A stretch of DNA of 64,000 nt from an uncultured Gammaproteobacteria bacterium. GTDB taxonomy: Bacteria; Pseudomonadota; Gammaproteobacteria; PS1; Pseudothioglobaceae. The DNA lies in contig CABXIU010000005.1 in NCBI GenBank assembly GCA_902512305.1, positions 62,001 through 126,000 on the forward strand, read 5' to 3'. This document shows positions 10,525 to 19,267 of the stretch, in pieces. A program made the position numbers and the translations under genes. A model generated the notes under the pieces. That model was not told the origin of the DNA and ran no database searches. It saw only the letters and a program-made list of their open reading frames with translations. The first letter of the stretch is position 1, and every line of letters starts with the position of its first letter.

Positions 10525-11126
10525 TGTTAAGAGAGTCAGATAGATTTATTAAAGCTACTGAGATGATTTCGGATAGTCAATATCAAACGATATTGGATAT
10601 TGGCTGTAGAGATAAAGCGTTAAAAAAATATTTAAAAGAAAACGTCACATATCAAGGTATTGATTTTGAAGATGATGATGATGTTCTTGGACATAATTTA
10701 GAGGAAGGGATACCTTTCCCTGATAAAAGTTTCGATATAGTTTTTGCATTGGATGTTCTTGAGCATGTTGAAAATATTCATTTTTTGTTTTCAGAAATTT
10801 TGAGGGTATCAAAAAATGAGGCAGTTGTTGCCCTGCCTAACATGTCATATTGGAAGTTTCGATTGAGGTATCTAAAAGGGAGGGATATAAGTGATAAATA
10901 TATATTGCCAGCAAAAAAAATATTGGATAGGCACAGGTGGCTTACTTCATATAAATCATCGAAGTTTTTAATACAAAGTTTAAGTGGCAACTTAAAAATA
11001 GTCGAAAAAAAATACTATTACCAGTACAACAGTAAATTGTTGAAGTGGTTTGATTTGAACCTTTCTAAAAAATTTCCAAATATTTTTGTCTATGCCACTA
11101 TATTTAAGATATCAAAGTATGATTAA
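10521..11126 (+). CDS. Class I SAM-dependent methyltransferase
   Basis: Small methyltransferase of the Methyltransf_11/MetW-like group. Motif I is LDIGCRDKALKKYL near residue 25, with an acidic strand-2 end (GIDFEDDDD). FDIVFALDVLEHVEN near residues 70-84 is the typical post-II motif. Length 201 aa. It overlaps the GT9 gene by 4 bases, so it probably modifies a core sugar or its carrier (inference). No specificity can be assigned. Confidence 0.75.
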   Translation: MMLRESDRFIKATEMISDSQYQTILDIGCRDKALKKYLKENVTYQGIDFEDDDDVLGHNLEEGIPFPDKSFDIVFALDVLEHVENIHFLFSEILRVSKNEAVVALPNMSYWKFRLRYLKGRDISDKYILPAKKILDRHRWLTSYKSSKFLIQSLSGNLKIVEKKYYYQYNSKLLKWFDLNLSKKFPNIFVYATIFKISKYD

Positions 11127-11154
11127 TATAGATTTCATCATTGTCTCCAAATAA

Positions 11155-12282
11155 ATGAAAAATATATGCTTTATTATTGATTCATTAAGTGGAGGGGGGG
11201 CTGAACGTGTAGTTATTAATTTATCCCAATCAATAATAGAATTAGGTCACCATGTTCACATAGTGATATTGGAAAATAAAATTAGCTATGATATTTCTAG
11301 AAGTATTTTTAAACTACATGTTTTAACTGAAAATAGAAAATTATCTTCAAACAAATTTTGGAATAAAGTCCTTCTCTCAAGAAAACTTAAGCAAAAAGTG
11401 GAGAATTTGGAAAAGAAATATGGTGAGTTCGACTTAATTGTTTCAAACTTAGAAGACTCAGATAAAACTAGCTCAATGGCTAGGCTCCCCAATTTATATC
11501 ATTGTTATCACGTTTCAATGCGAAACTTTCTAGCAAATAAAACAACTCATCAGAAATACTATAAACACATTTATAGAAAATTTAAAGAGAATTTTCGCCA
11601 TAAGCGCCTTTACAAAAATAGTAATATGATTGCAGTTTCCAAAGGCGTGATGGACGATATTTTGGAATTTGGTGTAAATCCAAAAAGTATTATAAATATA
11701 TATAATCCTTTTGACTTTGAGGAGATTAGGAAAAAGTCGCTTGAATATAATTCAGAAATTCCAAGAGCTAAATATATTATCAACATTGCTAGATTTGCAA
11801 AACATAAGAGACATGATGTTTTGATTAAAGCTTATGCAAATGCCAATATTAATCATAAGTTAGTTCTCATGGGTACAACTGATAAACCAGCAGATGAAGA
11901 GAATTTGCGAAATATTAAAAACCTAATTAGTAAACTTGGTATAAAAAATCAAGTGATATTTGCCGGTTTTGTTACTAACCCATATCCATGGTTAAAAAAG
12001 GCAGATTTGTTTGTGTTATCATCTGACATTGAGGGCTTGGCAAATGTATTAGTTGAGTCATTAATTTTAAATACCATGGTAGTGAGTACAAATTGCCCAT
12101 TTGGCCCTTCCGAAGTTTTAACTGGTAAACTAAGTGATTTCCTTTCCCCTGTTTCAGATGTTAATGCTCTATCTGAAAATATAATAAGAGCTCTTAAAAA
12201 TCCAGTGCAAATAACTGAAAAGCATATTTCAAAATTTAATGCTGAAACTATTTCAAAACAGTATCTTTCATTGGCAAAATAA
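11155..12282 (+). CDS. Family 4 glycosyltransferase
   Basis: GT-B enzyme with the N-terminal SLSGGGAERVVINLSQ loop (residues 10-25) typical of GT4 galactosyl/N-acetylgalactosaminyl transferases. The donor site has SSDIEGLANVLVESL, a complete EX7E motif, near residue 295. Length 375 aa is standard. It lies 28 bases after the methyltransferase and 2 bases before the next gene. Substrate unknown. Confidence 0.85.
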   Translation: MKNICFIIDSLSGGGAERVVINLSQSIIELGHHVHIVILENKISYDISRSIFKLHVLTENRKLSSNKFWNKVLLSRKLKQKVENLEKKYGEFDLIVSNLEDSDKTSSMARLPNLYHCYHVSMRNFLANKTTHQKYYKHIYRKFKENFRHKRLYKNSNMIAVSKGVMDDILEFGVNPKSIINIYNPFDFEEIRKKSLEYNSEIPRAKYIINIARFAKHKRHDVLIKAYANANINHKLVLMGTTDKPADEENLRNIKNLISKLGIKNQVIFAGFVTNPYPWLKKADLFVLSSDIEGLANVLVESLILNTMVVSTNCPFGPSEVLTGKLSDFLSPVSDVNALSENIIRALKNPVQITEKHISKFNAETISKQYLSLAK

Positions 12283-12284
12283 AA

Positions 12285-13106
12285 ATGACAATTAGATATC
12301 ATATTTTATTTAGAGCTTGCGATAAAGTTGAGTCAGTTCACCAAGTTAATAGACCATTTGGATTGAATAAGCTTGAATCAATAAAAGTTTCCTTTTACAG
12401 CCTTTATCAGTCAATTAAAGGTCTTCCATGTGAATTTAGAATAATTGGTGATGATCTTTCACCTGAAGCGATTAATTTCTTTGAGAAATTTGATAACTTA
12501 ATTATTGATAATTCTATTTTAGGTAGCGCCTCCAAATCACTTCAGAAACAAATTAAACTTGCACAAAAAGTACCCAGCAATGATTGGATTTATTTGTGTG
12601 AGGATGATTATCTACATTCGCCAAATGCTTTCAAATTTATTTCAGAATTTATTAAAAACAAAGAGCAATACCTAAAAACTTCGTCTAAAAAGAAAAATTA
12701 TATGAATAAGATAATTGGTGACTTGTCAGAATTACCATTAATCATTCATCCACCTGATTACCCTGATCGATATTTACCTCAATGGAAGAGACATTCTTAT
12801 ATTTTTCTATCAAAGTATTGTCATTGGAGGCAAATTACAAATACGACCCATACTTTTATGCTTCAATCAAGTACATTTCAAAAATTTGAAAAGTACATTA
12901 AATTATCAGCTATTGGACCAAGTGATTCTAAATTGAGTGAGAAAGTATATGGACGTATATTTTTTAAAAATAAAGCACTTTGTGTCTCACCAATTCTTGG
13001 TTTATCTACTCATTTGACTGATGGAGTTATGACTCCTTTGGTTGATTGGGAGAAAATATGTAAACATAATATTGAATACATGAAGAAAGATCAGGTTTGG
13101 AAATGA
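12285..13106 (+). CDS. Unassigned GT-A-like glycosyltransferase candidate
   Basis: I do not recognise the family. The 273-residue protein begins IRYHILFRACDKV, includes EFRIIGDDLSP near residue 50, and has WIYLCEDDYLHSPNAF near residue 100. An acidic Glu-Asp-Asp cluster at the end of a hydrophobic strand is how GT-A glycosyltransferases hold a metal-nucleotide donor. No membrane segment or signal peptide is seen. It sits between a GT4 and a GT9 gene with 2-base and 4-base junctions, which supports a role in core assembly. Function is inferred only. Confidence 0.6.
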   Translation: MTIRYHILFRACDKVESVHQVNRPFGLNKLESIKVSFYSLYQSIKGLPCEFRIIGDDLSPEAINFFEKFDNLIIDNSILGSASKSLQKQIKLAQKVPSNDWIYLCEDDYLHSPNAFKFISEFIKNKEQYLKTSSKKKNYMNKIIGDLSELPLIIHPPDYPDRYLPQWKRHSYIFLSKYCHWRQITNTTHTFMLQSSTFQKFEKYIKLSAIGPSDSKLSEKVYGRIFFKNKALCVSPILGLSTHLTDGVMTPLVDWEKICKHNIEYMKKDQVWK

Positions 13107-13957
13107 TAAATGCCTTTCTACAGTTTAAAATTAGAAATAAGTCTAGCCACCATCTTAATTTAGGAGATATTCAAGAAGCAAAGAAAGTTCTATTTGCCAC
13201 GTTTACTAGATATGGGGATACAATAATTGATCTGGTGGTAATCCAAGAGTTTATTGAGCAATATCCATCAAAGGAATATTTAGTCTTATGTCCAAAACAA
13301 ATGAAACCTTATTGCAGTGAGCTTATTCCAAAAGTTAAATGTATAGGAATTAATAAACGTAACTATTTGGATATGATTAAGTTGAACTCTTATTTAAAAA
13401 AATGGAGTCCCGATATAGCTTTTAACCCCTGGTCCTTTGGGCTCGAAAGCAGCTTTTTTTTGACTTACAGTAAGAAGTATCAGTTTTATAAGAGTTTTAA
13501 AAGGCCTGAAATAATTAATCACTATGCAGTTGTTAGGAGATATTTAAAGTTGCCTGAAAAAATCTGGAAAATAGAAGATTTAACATTGAACTTAGATTGT
13601 AAGCGAGTTCTAATTTGTCCAGAATCTACAGATAATGAAAGAAGCATTTCAGTTGAACAGCTTGAAAAGATTATTAAAAATGCTATGATAAATTTTGAAA
13701 ATCCCATAATTACCATTGCCTCATTAAGCTCACATTATCTTCGATCCAATTGTAATGGTTTTATTTTCAAAAAAACTGACAAATCTTCTAGAAATTTCAT
13801 CAAATTGGTTAAAGATAGTGATTTAGTTATTTGTGCAGATTCTGCACCACTGCATATTGCCAATGCATTAAAAAGAAATATAGTTGCAGTATTTAATTCA
13901 ACAACTCCTAAAATAGTATTGAATTCAGGCAGTAGACTCAGTTTATATAAAAGTTGA
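13103..13957 (+). CDS. GT9-like glycosyltransferase (short)
   Basis: About 284 aa, shorter than the usual 320-350 for GT9. VLFATFTRYGDTIIDLVVI resembles the GT9 N-terminal loop (RxGDxxL). ICADSAPLHIANAL near residue 245 is the donor motif, with Asp-Ser replacing Asp-Thr. The C-terminal FGPT becomes FNST, and the normal C-terminal helix is absent, so the enzyme may be divergent or reduced. I chose the ATG at 13103, which overlaps the previous stop (ATGA); a TTG six bases earlier is in frame. Confidence 0.68.
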   Translation: MINAFLQFKIRNKSSHHLNLGDIQEAKKVLFATFTRYGDTIIDLVVIQEFIEQYPSKEYLVLCPKQMKPYCSELIPKVKCIGINKRNYLDMIKLNSYLKKWSPDIAFNPWSFGLESSFFLTYSKKYQFYKSFKRPEIINHYAVVRRYLKLPEKIWKIEDLTLNLDCKRVLICPESTDNERSISVEQLEKIIKNAMINFENPIITIASLSSHYLRSNCNGFIFKKTDKSSRNFIKLVKDSDLVICADSAPLHIANALKRNIVAVFNSTTPKIVLNSGSRLSLYKS

Positions 13958-13965
13958 CAAAGTTA

Positions 13966-15327
13966 ATGATAGATATATCAAAAATGAATCTTACCACAAC
14001 AATTATATTAAGTAATTTGGCTCTATTGATTTTTATATTGAATATCCCTGGAACTATAGCTTTAAGAAATATTTTAGCTGCAACACTACTCATGATTCTA
14101 ATTACATACTGGGCTCAAGCTAAAATTTCTATTAAACCAATTTTGAGCAATAAATTTTTTAGAGGCAATCTAGTTATGTTGCTAGTGATTACTATTTATC
14201 TTTTCATTCATAGTATATTTGTTGCAGATGATGTAAGTTGGTCGCTGTCTCAATTCAGAACTCAATGGGTTTATCCCATGATTTATTTTATGATGGGAGT
14301 CTCTCTGGCTTCTATGGCGTCTATTAATCAATACTTCAAAGTTGAAACTTTGATTACTTTATTGTTTCTCTCTTTATTTATCCACATAATTTATATAGAT
14401 TTAGTTGCAATATATAGTTATATTGAAACTAGCACCTTATTGTTACGCTATGGCGGCTTGACAAAGAGCCCTGTATTGTCAAGCTATATTTCAAATATAT
14501 TGATATCAATGATTATTGTGGAGTTTATTCATAGACTTAAAAAGAAAAAAAGAATACTTCAGATAGGTTCTTTTTGGCTCGCCTTTTGTTTATTTCTTTG
14601 CATATTTAGTTCAATTATTAACGGAATGAGATTCGGAGCTATTAGTATATTTTTTATGTCTTTAAGCGCCGTTATTCTTATAATTATTGGCAATCAGAAT
14701 TTTAATAAAACTAAAGTCCTTATCTCAATCTCTGTAATAATTCTTTGCACATACCCCCTTATTTACAATGCAAAATATGATGTAAGATGGCAAACGCTTG
14801 TTGAAACTATTCCAATCGCAATTGATACTGAAAATAATTTATTCTGGAGAGAATTAGATACTCCACCACCAGTACTTTCTAATGGAAATAGAGTTAACGA
14901 TTCAAATTATTTGAGAATTGCATGGGCAACCAAGGGCCTTGAGTATATAAAGAATGATATATTTGGAATTGGCTATGGAAGAAATATATTCGGTCATGCG
15001 ATTCAAAAATATGAAAAAGATATTGAATCTTTGCGAGGTTTTCATTCTCACAGTGGGATTATAGACTTTACGATTGGGGTTGGAATTATTGGGCTGTTAT
15101 TATGGTTATTTTTTGTGGGTAGAATTGTTGTATTTTCAGCATTGATTTATGTTAATTCTGGACATTATTTTTCATTGATGAGTTTATTTATCACATCAGG
15201 TTTTTTCTTTAGAAGTATTGTGGATAGTAATATGAGAGACCATATGTTTAAGCAGTTTTTTTTACTTGTTGGTATAGCTCTAACTCTGGCTGCATTTGAA
15301 AATAAAAAGAAAGTTAATGACTCGTAA
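13966..15327 (+). CDS. O-antigen ligase/polymerase family membrane protein (WaaL-like)
   Basis: Polytopic inner-membrane protein with about ten hydrophobic helices and a long soluble loop in the second half (roughly residues 265-355). That loop includes YLRIAWATKGLEYIKNDIFGIGYG and FHSHSGIIDFTI; a Gly-rich and His-bearing periplasmic loop of this kind is typical of the WaaL/Wzy_C family. Its place in the core cluster, beside waaF and core glycosyltransferases, favours the ligase joining O-antigen to lipid A-core over a polymerase. The ATG at 13966 is used; an in-frame TTG at 13954 overlaps the preceding stop. Confidence 0.72.
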   Translation: MIDISKMNLTTTIILSNLALLIFILNIPGTIALRNILAATLLMILITYWAQAKISIKPILSNKFFRGNLVMLLVITIYLFIHSIFVADDVSWSLSQFRTQWVYPMIYFMMGVSLASMASINQYFKVETLITLLFLSLFIHIIYIDLVAIYSYIETSTLLLRYGGLTKSPVLSSYISNILISMIIVEFIHRLKKKKRILQIGSFWLAFCLFLCIFSSIINGMRFGAISIFFMSLSAVILIIIGNQNFNKTKVLISISVIILCTYPLIYNAKYDVRWQTLVETIPIAIDTENNLFWRELDTPPPVLSNGNRVNDSNYLRIAWATKGLEYIKNDIFGIGYGRNIFGHAIQKYEKDIESLRGFHSHSGIIDFTIGVGIIGLLLWLFFVGRIVVFSALIYVNSGHYFSLMSLFITSGFFFRSIVDSNMRDHMFKQFFLLVGIALTLAAFENKKKVNDS

Positions 15328-16357
15328 AAAAATTTATTTTATCCGAGAAAAATATACTAATTTTGGTGGCGCTGAAGTTTATTTATCTCGACTTTCACAT
15401 GCTCTAAAAAATCAGAATATCGATCATGAAATTATTTTCTCTAATGTCCCAGTTTTCCTCCCTTCGTGGCTTAGAATTATTCTCTTCAATCTGAAATTAA
15501 TTATTTCAAAGCGAGATCGTTTGTATTTTTCGCTAGAGCGAATCATATGCCCTGATATTTATCGTGCAGGTGATGGAGTTCATAAAATATTCTTAAGTAT
15601 CGAAAAAAAATCTAAGCTGAATCCTCTTCATCCTTTGTATTTGTATCTTGAGAGGCAATGCTTTAAAAATGCAAAAAAAATTATTGCTAATTCTGAAATG
15701 GTTAAAAATGAAATTATAAATTCTTACAAGATTAACCCTGAAAAAATCAGAGTTATATACAGTGGTATAGAATTAAAAGAATTCGAGTATAGGCTATCAT
15801 TTCATAAGTTATCTAATGAGTTTGATATTAAAGAAAACTCACCTATAATTTTATTCGTTGGAAGTGGTTATAAGCGAAAAGGAGTGTATGAATTTTTAAA
15901 TATTATTGCTTCTCTTGATAATAGTGATGTAATTGCGTTTATTGTAGGTAAAGAAAAAAAAATAGAATTTTATAAAAATTTAGCAGAACAATTAGGAATT
16001 GAATCAAGAGTTTTTTTTGTTGGAGCTAGAAATGATGTTGATGATTTTTATACTATAAGTGATATTTTTTTGTTTCCAACTCATTATGAGCCCTTTGGGA
16101 ATGTTATTCTTGAAGCAATGAATAAAAAAAATGTTATTTTTACAACCATGCAAAATGGAGCAAGTGAAATAATTGATAAGGAGTTTTTAATGCAAAGTCC
16201 ATCCGATTATTCAGTGGTTGATAAGATAAACAAATTAATAAGTGACCCGATAAAAATAAAATCAATTCAAGAAGAAAATTTATCTATGTCCAGAAATTTT
16301 TCTATTGATAATAATTTAAAGCAAACCATAGATTTAATAGATGAAGTTACTAATTGA
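15317..16357 (+). CDS. Family 4 glycosyltransferase, WaaG-like
   Basis: GT-B enzyme. YTNFGGAEVYLSRLSHAL near the N-terminus is the acceptor loop, DIYRAGDGVHK occurs near residue 80, and the donor EX7E motif is YEPFGNVILEAM near residue 250. The RAGDGVH segment is typical of LPS-core WaaG-like transferases, which add the first outer-core glucose. 346 aa. ATG 15317 overlaps the ligase gene by 11 bases; an in-frame TTG at 15296 would extend it by 7 residues. It overlaps waaF by 17 bases. Confidence 0.75.
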   Translation: MTRKKIYFIREKYTNFGGAEVYLSRLSHALKNQNIDHEIIFSNVPVFLPSWLRIILFNLKLIISKRDRLYFSLERIICPDIYRAGDGVHKIFLSIEKKSKLNPLHPLYLYLERQCFKNAKKIIANSEMVKNEIINSYKINPEKIRVIYSGIELKEFEYRLSFHKLSNEFDIKENSPIILFVGSGYKRKGVYEFLNIIASLDNSDVIAFIVGKEKKIEFYKNLAEQLGIESRVFFVGARNDVDDFYTISDIFLFPTHYEPFGNVILEAMNKKNVIFTTMQNGASEIIDKEFLMQSPSDYSVVDKINKLISDPIKIKSIQEENLSMSRNFSIDNNLKQTIDLIDEVTN

Positions 16358-17267
16358 ACTTCCAACATGGCTGGGTGATGCTGTAATGACCACTCCAGCA
16401 ATAGAAAATATAATTAGCCATTTTAAAAATGTGGAAATTACACTAATTGGTTCATTAGTATCTGTTGAGGCTTTACAAAGTCATCCTAGTGTTATTAAAA
16501 CTTATTTTGTGGATAAAAGGTTTAGTAATTTTTATAAAACTTTAAGTGATCTTGATGAGTTTGATTTATTTTTCTCTTTTAGGGGCTCACTTCGAGCAAA
16601 ATTGTTTAAATTATTCGTATCTTCTAAAGTAAAAAATCAATATTTTAAAGATAAATATAAAAGTGGACACCAAGTAGAAAAATATAATAATTTTATAAAT
16701 GATAGTTTAGGTATAGATTCTAAACCAGGCAGATTAATAGTTCACTCCAAAGGTCAAAAGAAAGTTAATAAAAATAGGTTATTAGGCATTAATCCAAGTG
16801 CTGCATTTGGAAGTGCAAAACAATGGTATCCTGAAAATTTTGCTAAAGTTGCTTTGGGACTATCTACTGAATATGACATAATTATTTTTGGCGGCCCACA
16901 AGACTATGATATTGCCCAAGATATTGAAAGTTACTTAATTGAGATGGGTGTAGTCAATTATCTGAATCTCGCTACAAAATTATCTGTTACTCAGCTTATC
17001 TCGCAAATTGAGAATCTTGATCTATTAGTAACCTGTGATAGTGGGCCAATGCATTTAGCTGCTGCATTAAATATTCCTACAGTTGCAATTTTTGGCCCTA
17101 CAAAAGTAAATGAGACTTCTCAATGGATGAATGAAAAAAGTATTGTTGTAAAAAAGAATTTTGAATGTCAGCCTTGCATGAAGAAGAACTGTCCACTTAA
17201 GCATCATAATTGCATGAAATTAATAGATGAATCAGATATTTTTGATGCGACAAAAAAGTTTAATTAG
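16341..17267 (+). CDS. waaF: Lipopolysaccharide heptosyltransferase II (WaaF)
   Basis: GT9 enzyme adding the second L,D-heptose. LPTWLGDAVMTTPAI at residues 7-21 is a strong WaaF signature. NPSAAFGSAKQWYPENFA near residue 152 matches the WaaF donor-site segment, SGPMHLAAALN lies near residue 235, and the Cys-rich tail CQPCMKKNCPLKHHNCM matches WaaF C-termini. 308 aa is slightly short versus ~345. The stop overlaps the convergent gmhA by 4 bases. Confidence 0.92.
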   Translation: MKLLIELPTWLGDAVMTTPAIENIISHFKNVEITLIGSLVSVEALQSHPSVIKTYFVDKRFSNFYKTLSDLDEFDLFFSFRGSLRAKLFKLFVSSKVKNQYFKDKYKSGHQVEKYNNFINDSLGIDSKPGRLIVHSKGQKKVNKNRLLGINPSAAFGSAKQWYPENFAKVALGLSTEYDIIIFGGPQDYDIAQDIESYLIEMGVVNYLNLATKLSVTQLISQIENLDLLVTCDSGPMHLAAALNIPTVAIFGPTKVNETSQWMNEKSIVVKKNFECQPCMKKNCPLKHHNCMKLIDESDIFDATKKFN

Positions 17268-17833
17268 TCTATAAGTTCTAGATCAATTAAGTGGCAAATA
17301 GTGTGCCCAATAAGAATGTGCATCTCTTGAATACGAGGCGTATCATTTGAATCTACTAATAAGTTCACATCACATATGGCATTAAACTCACCTCCATCCT
17401 TACCACTAAAGCCTATGGTTTGACACCCTAGTTCATTTGCAGTTTTTAATGCATTGACTACATTAGCACTGGTTCCTCCGGTGCTAATACCAATGACTAC
17501 ATCTTCTTTTTGTGCTAATGCTTTAACTTGACGATCAAAAACATGAAGAAAACCATAATCATTTGCAATTGATGAAATTACGGATGTATCAGTAGTGAGT
17601 GCAATAGCAGGTAGCCCTCTGCGTTCAATTTTGTATCTACCAATTATTTCTGCTGCAATATGTTGAGCGTCGGCGGCACTTCCACCATTGCCCATAATAA
17701 AAATTTTTCTATTTTTTTTAAGGCAGCTAATGCAAATTTTAGCAGCATCTTCAATTTGCTTGGTAATTGAAATTAATGTCTTTTGACTTGTTTTGATATG
17801 ATCATTAAACTCATGTTTGATTATTGATTGCAT
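17264..17833 (-). CDS. gmhA: Sedoheptulose-7-phosphate isomerase (GmhA)
   Basis: Converts sedoheptulose 7-phosphate to D-glycero-D-manno-heptose 7-phosphate, the first step of heptose synthesis. MGNGGSAADAQHIAAE (residues 47-62) is the SIS-domain phosphosugar site and supplies His and Glu zinc ligands. ISTGGTSANV follows near residue 117, and EMHILIGHTICHLI at the C-terminus carries the remaining His ligand. 189 aa is the normal length. It is the third gene of the hldD-hldE-gmhA operon, 12 bases after hldE. Confidence 0.96.
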   Translation of the reverse strand: MQSIIKHEFNDHIKTSQKTLISITKQIEDAAKICISCLKKNRKIFIMGNGGSAADAQHIAAEIIGRYKIERRGLPAIALTTDTSVISSIANDYGFLHVFDRQVKALAQKEDVVIGISTGGTSANVVNALKTANELGCQTIGFSGKDGGEFNAICDVNLLVDSNDTPRIQEMHILIGHTICHLIDLELID

Positions 17834-17845
17834 ATTTATTTATAT

Positions 17846-19267
17846 TTATTGCCTAATTTTTTCAATGGTTTGAGTTGAACTTTTGCCATCTATAAATTCA
17901 ACTAATTTTAATTCATCTACTAAATCTTGTCCTACTACTTTTTTTCCAAAATAGTCACCACCCTTGACTAAAATATGAGGTTGAATTGATTTTATTAATT
18001 CATACGGAGTATCTTCATCAAAGATCACAACATAGTCCACGGGTTCAAGAGCTGCAAGTATGTATGCCCTGTCAGCTTGCAAATTGATTGGGCGATTCCT
18101 GCCTTTTAAGGAAGTGACAGAGCGATCTGAATTTAGGCCAATTATTAAAATATCACCAAATTTTTTAGCTTTCTCTAAGTAATTAATATGTCCAGCATGA
18201 AGTAAATCAAAACAACCATTAGTAAAAACAATTTTTTCTCCTTTTAACTTTAACTCTTGACATATTTTAGTAATCTCATTTTTTGATTTAATATATTTAT
18301 CAATCAAAGATTTGTTTTGACTAGATTCATATTCAATAACTTCATTTAGAGTTGCTGTCGCACTTCCAATCTTTCCAACAACAACTCCACCAGCTAAATT
18401 AGCAAACATAACAGCTTCATCAATATTGAAGCCACAAGCGATAGCAAATCCTAATGAGGCAAGAACAGTATCACCTGCACCAGTTACATCAAAAACTTCT
18501 TTAGCAATTGTAGGATGCGTTCGAAGTCCTTCATCATATATAGCTATACCATTTTCACTAAGAGTAATTAATGAAATATCTAAGTCACAATTTGATTTAA
18601 GCTTCAGAATTGCTTTAGTTAAGCTAGTATCATCTGCAATTTTAATTTTCGTAGCTATGCTTGCTTCTTTTTTATTTGGAGTAAGTAAATATGCGCCTTT
18701 ATACTTAGAATAATCTGTACCTTTTGGATCAATTAGAACCTTTTTTTTATATTTTTTTGCAGTTTTAATTAAAAATTGAGTAAGTGGTTTTGTCAGGACG
18801 CCTTTTCCATAATCAGAGAGAAGTATTACATCATAGTTTTGCACTATTTTGCTATAAGTCTCTATAATATTATTTTGAGAATTTAAATCAATATCTTCAG
18901 AGCTTTCATGATCATATCTCACCACTTGTTGTTGAGATGCAATAATTCTAGTTTTTCTTGAACATATACGATTTTTTTGTGTGATTAAATATTTTGTATG
19001 AACTTTTATATCATCAAGAAGTTTTACAAGTTCACTTGATGTATCACAGTTTCCAACTACACTAATAACATCTACTTGAGCGCCAAGTTTCTTTAGGTTA
19101 TTAACAACATTCCCAGCGCCACCTAGTAATACAGTTTCGTTACTAATTTTAATCACTTGAACTGGTGCTTCAGGTGAAATGCGCTCGCAAGAACCCCAAA
19201 GGTATTTATCAACCATTAGATCACCTAATACTAATATTTTAGGTGATTGATTTGTTAAATTAATCAT
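17846..19267 (-). CDS. hldE: Bifunctional heptose-7-phosphate kinase / heptose-1-phosphate adenylyltransferase (HldE)
   Basis: Two-domain enzyme. The N-terminal ribokinase-like domain (about 1-320) has LVLGDLMVDKYLWG-type opening residues, GGAGNVVNNL and the DVTGAGDTV catalytic motif. The C-terminal cytidylyltransferase-like domain (about 340-473) has FTNGCFDLLHAGHINYL, with the HxGH motif. Together they phosphorylate C1 and form ADP-heptose, with GmhB acting in between. Length 473 aa matches E. coli HldE (477). The start overlaps the hldD stop by 4 bases. Confidence 0.96.
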   Translation of the reverse strand: MINLTNQSPKILVLGDLMVDKYLWGSCERISPEAPVQVIKISNETVLLGGAGNVVNNLKKLGAQVDVISVVGNCDTSSELVKLLDDIKVHTKYLITQKNRICSRKTRIIASQQQVVRYDHESSEDIDLNSQNNIIETYSKIVQNYDVILLSDYGKGVLTKPLTQFLIKTAKKYKKKVLIDPKGTDYSKYKGAYLLTPNKKEASIATKIKIADDTSLTKAILKLKSNCDLDISLITLSENGIAIYDEGLRTHPTIAKEVFDVTGAGDTVLASLGFAIACGFNIDEAVMFANLAGGVVVGKIGSATATLNEVIEYESSQNKSLIDKYIKSKNEITKICQELKLKGEKIVFTNGCFDLLHAGHINYLEKAKKFGDILIIGLNSDRSVTSLKGRNRPINLQADRAYILAALEPVDYVVIFDEDTPYELIKSIQPHILVKGGDYFGKKVVGQDLVDELKLVEFIDGKSSTQTIEKIRQ

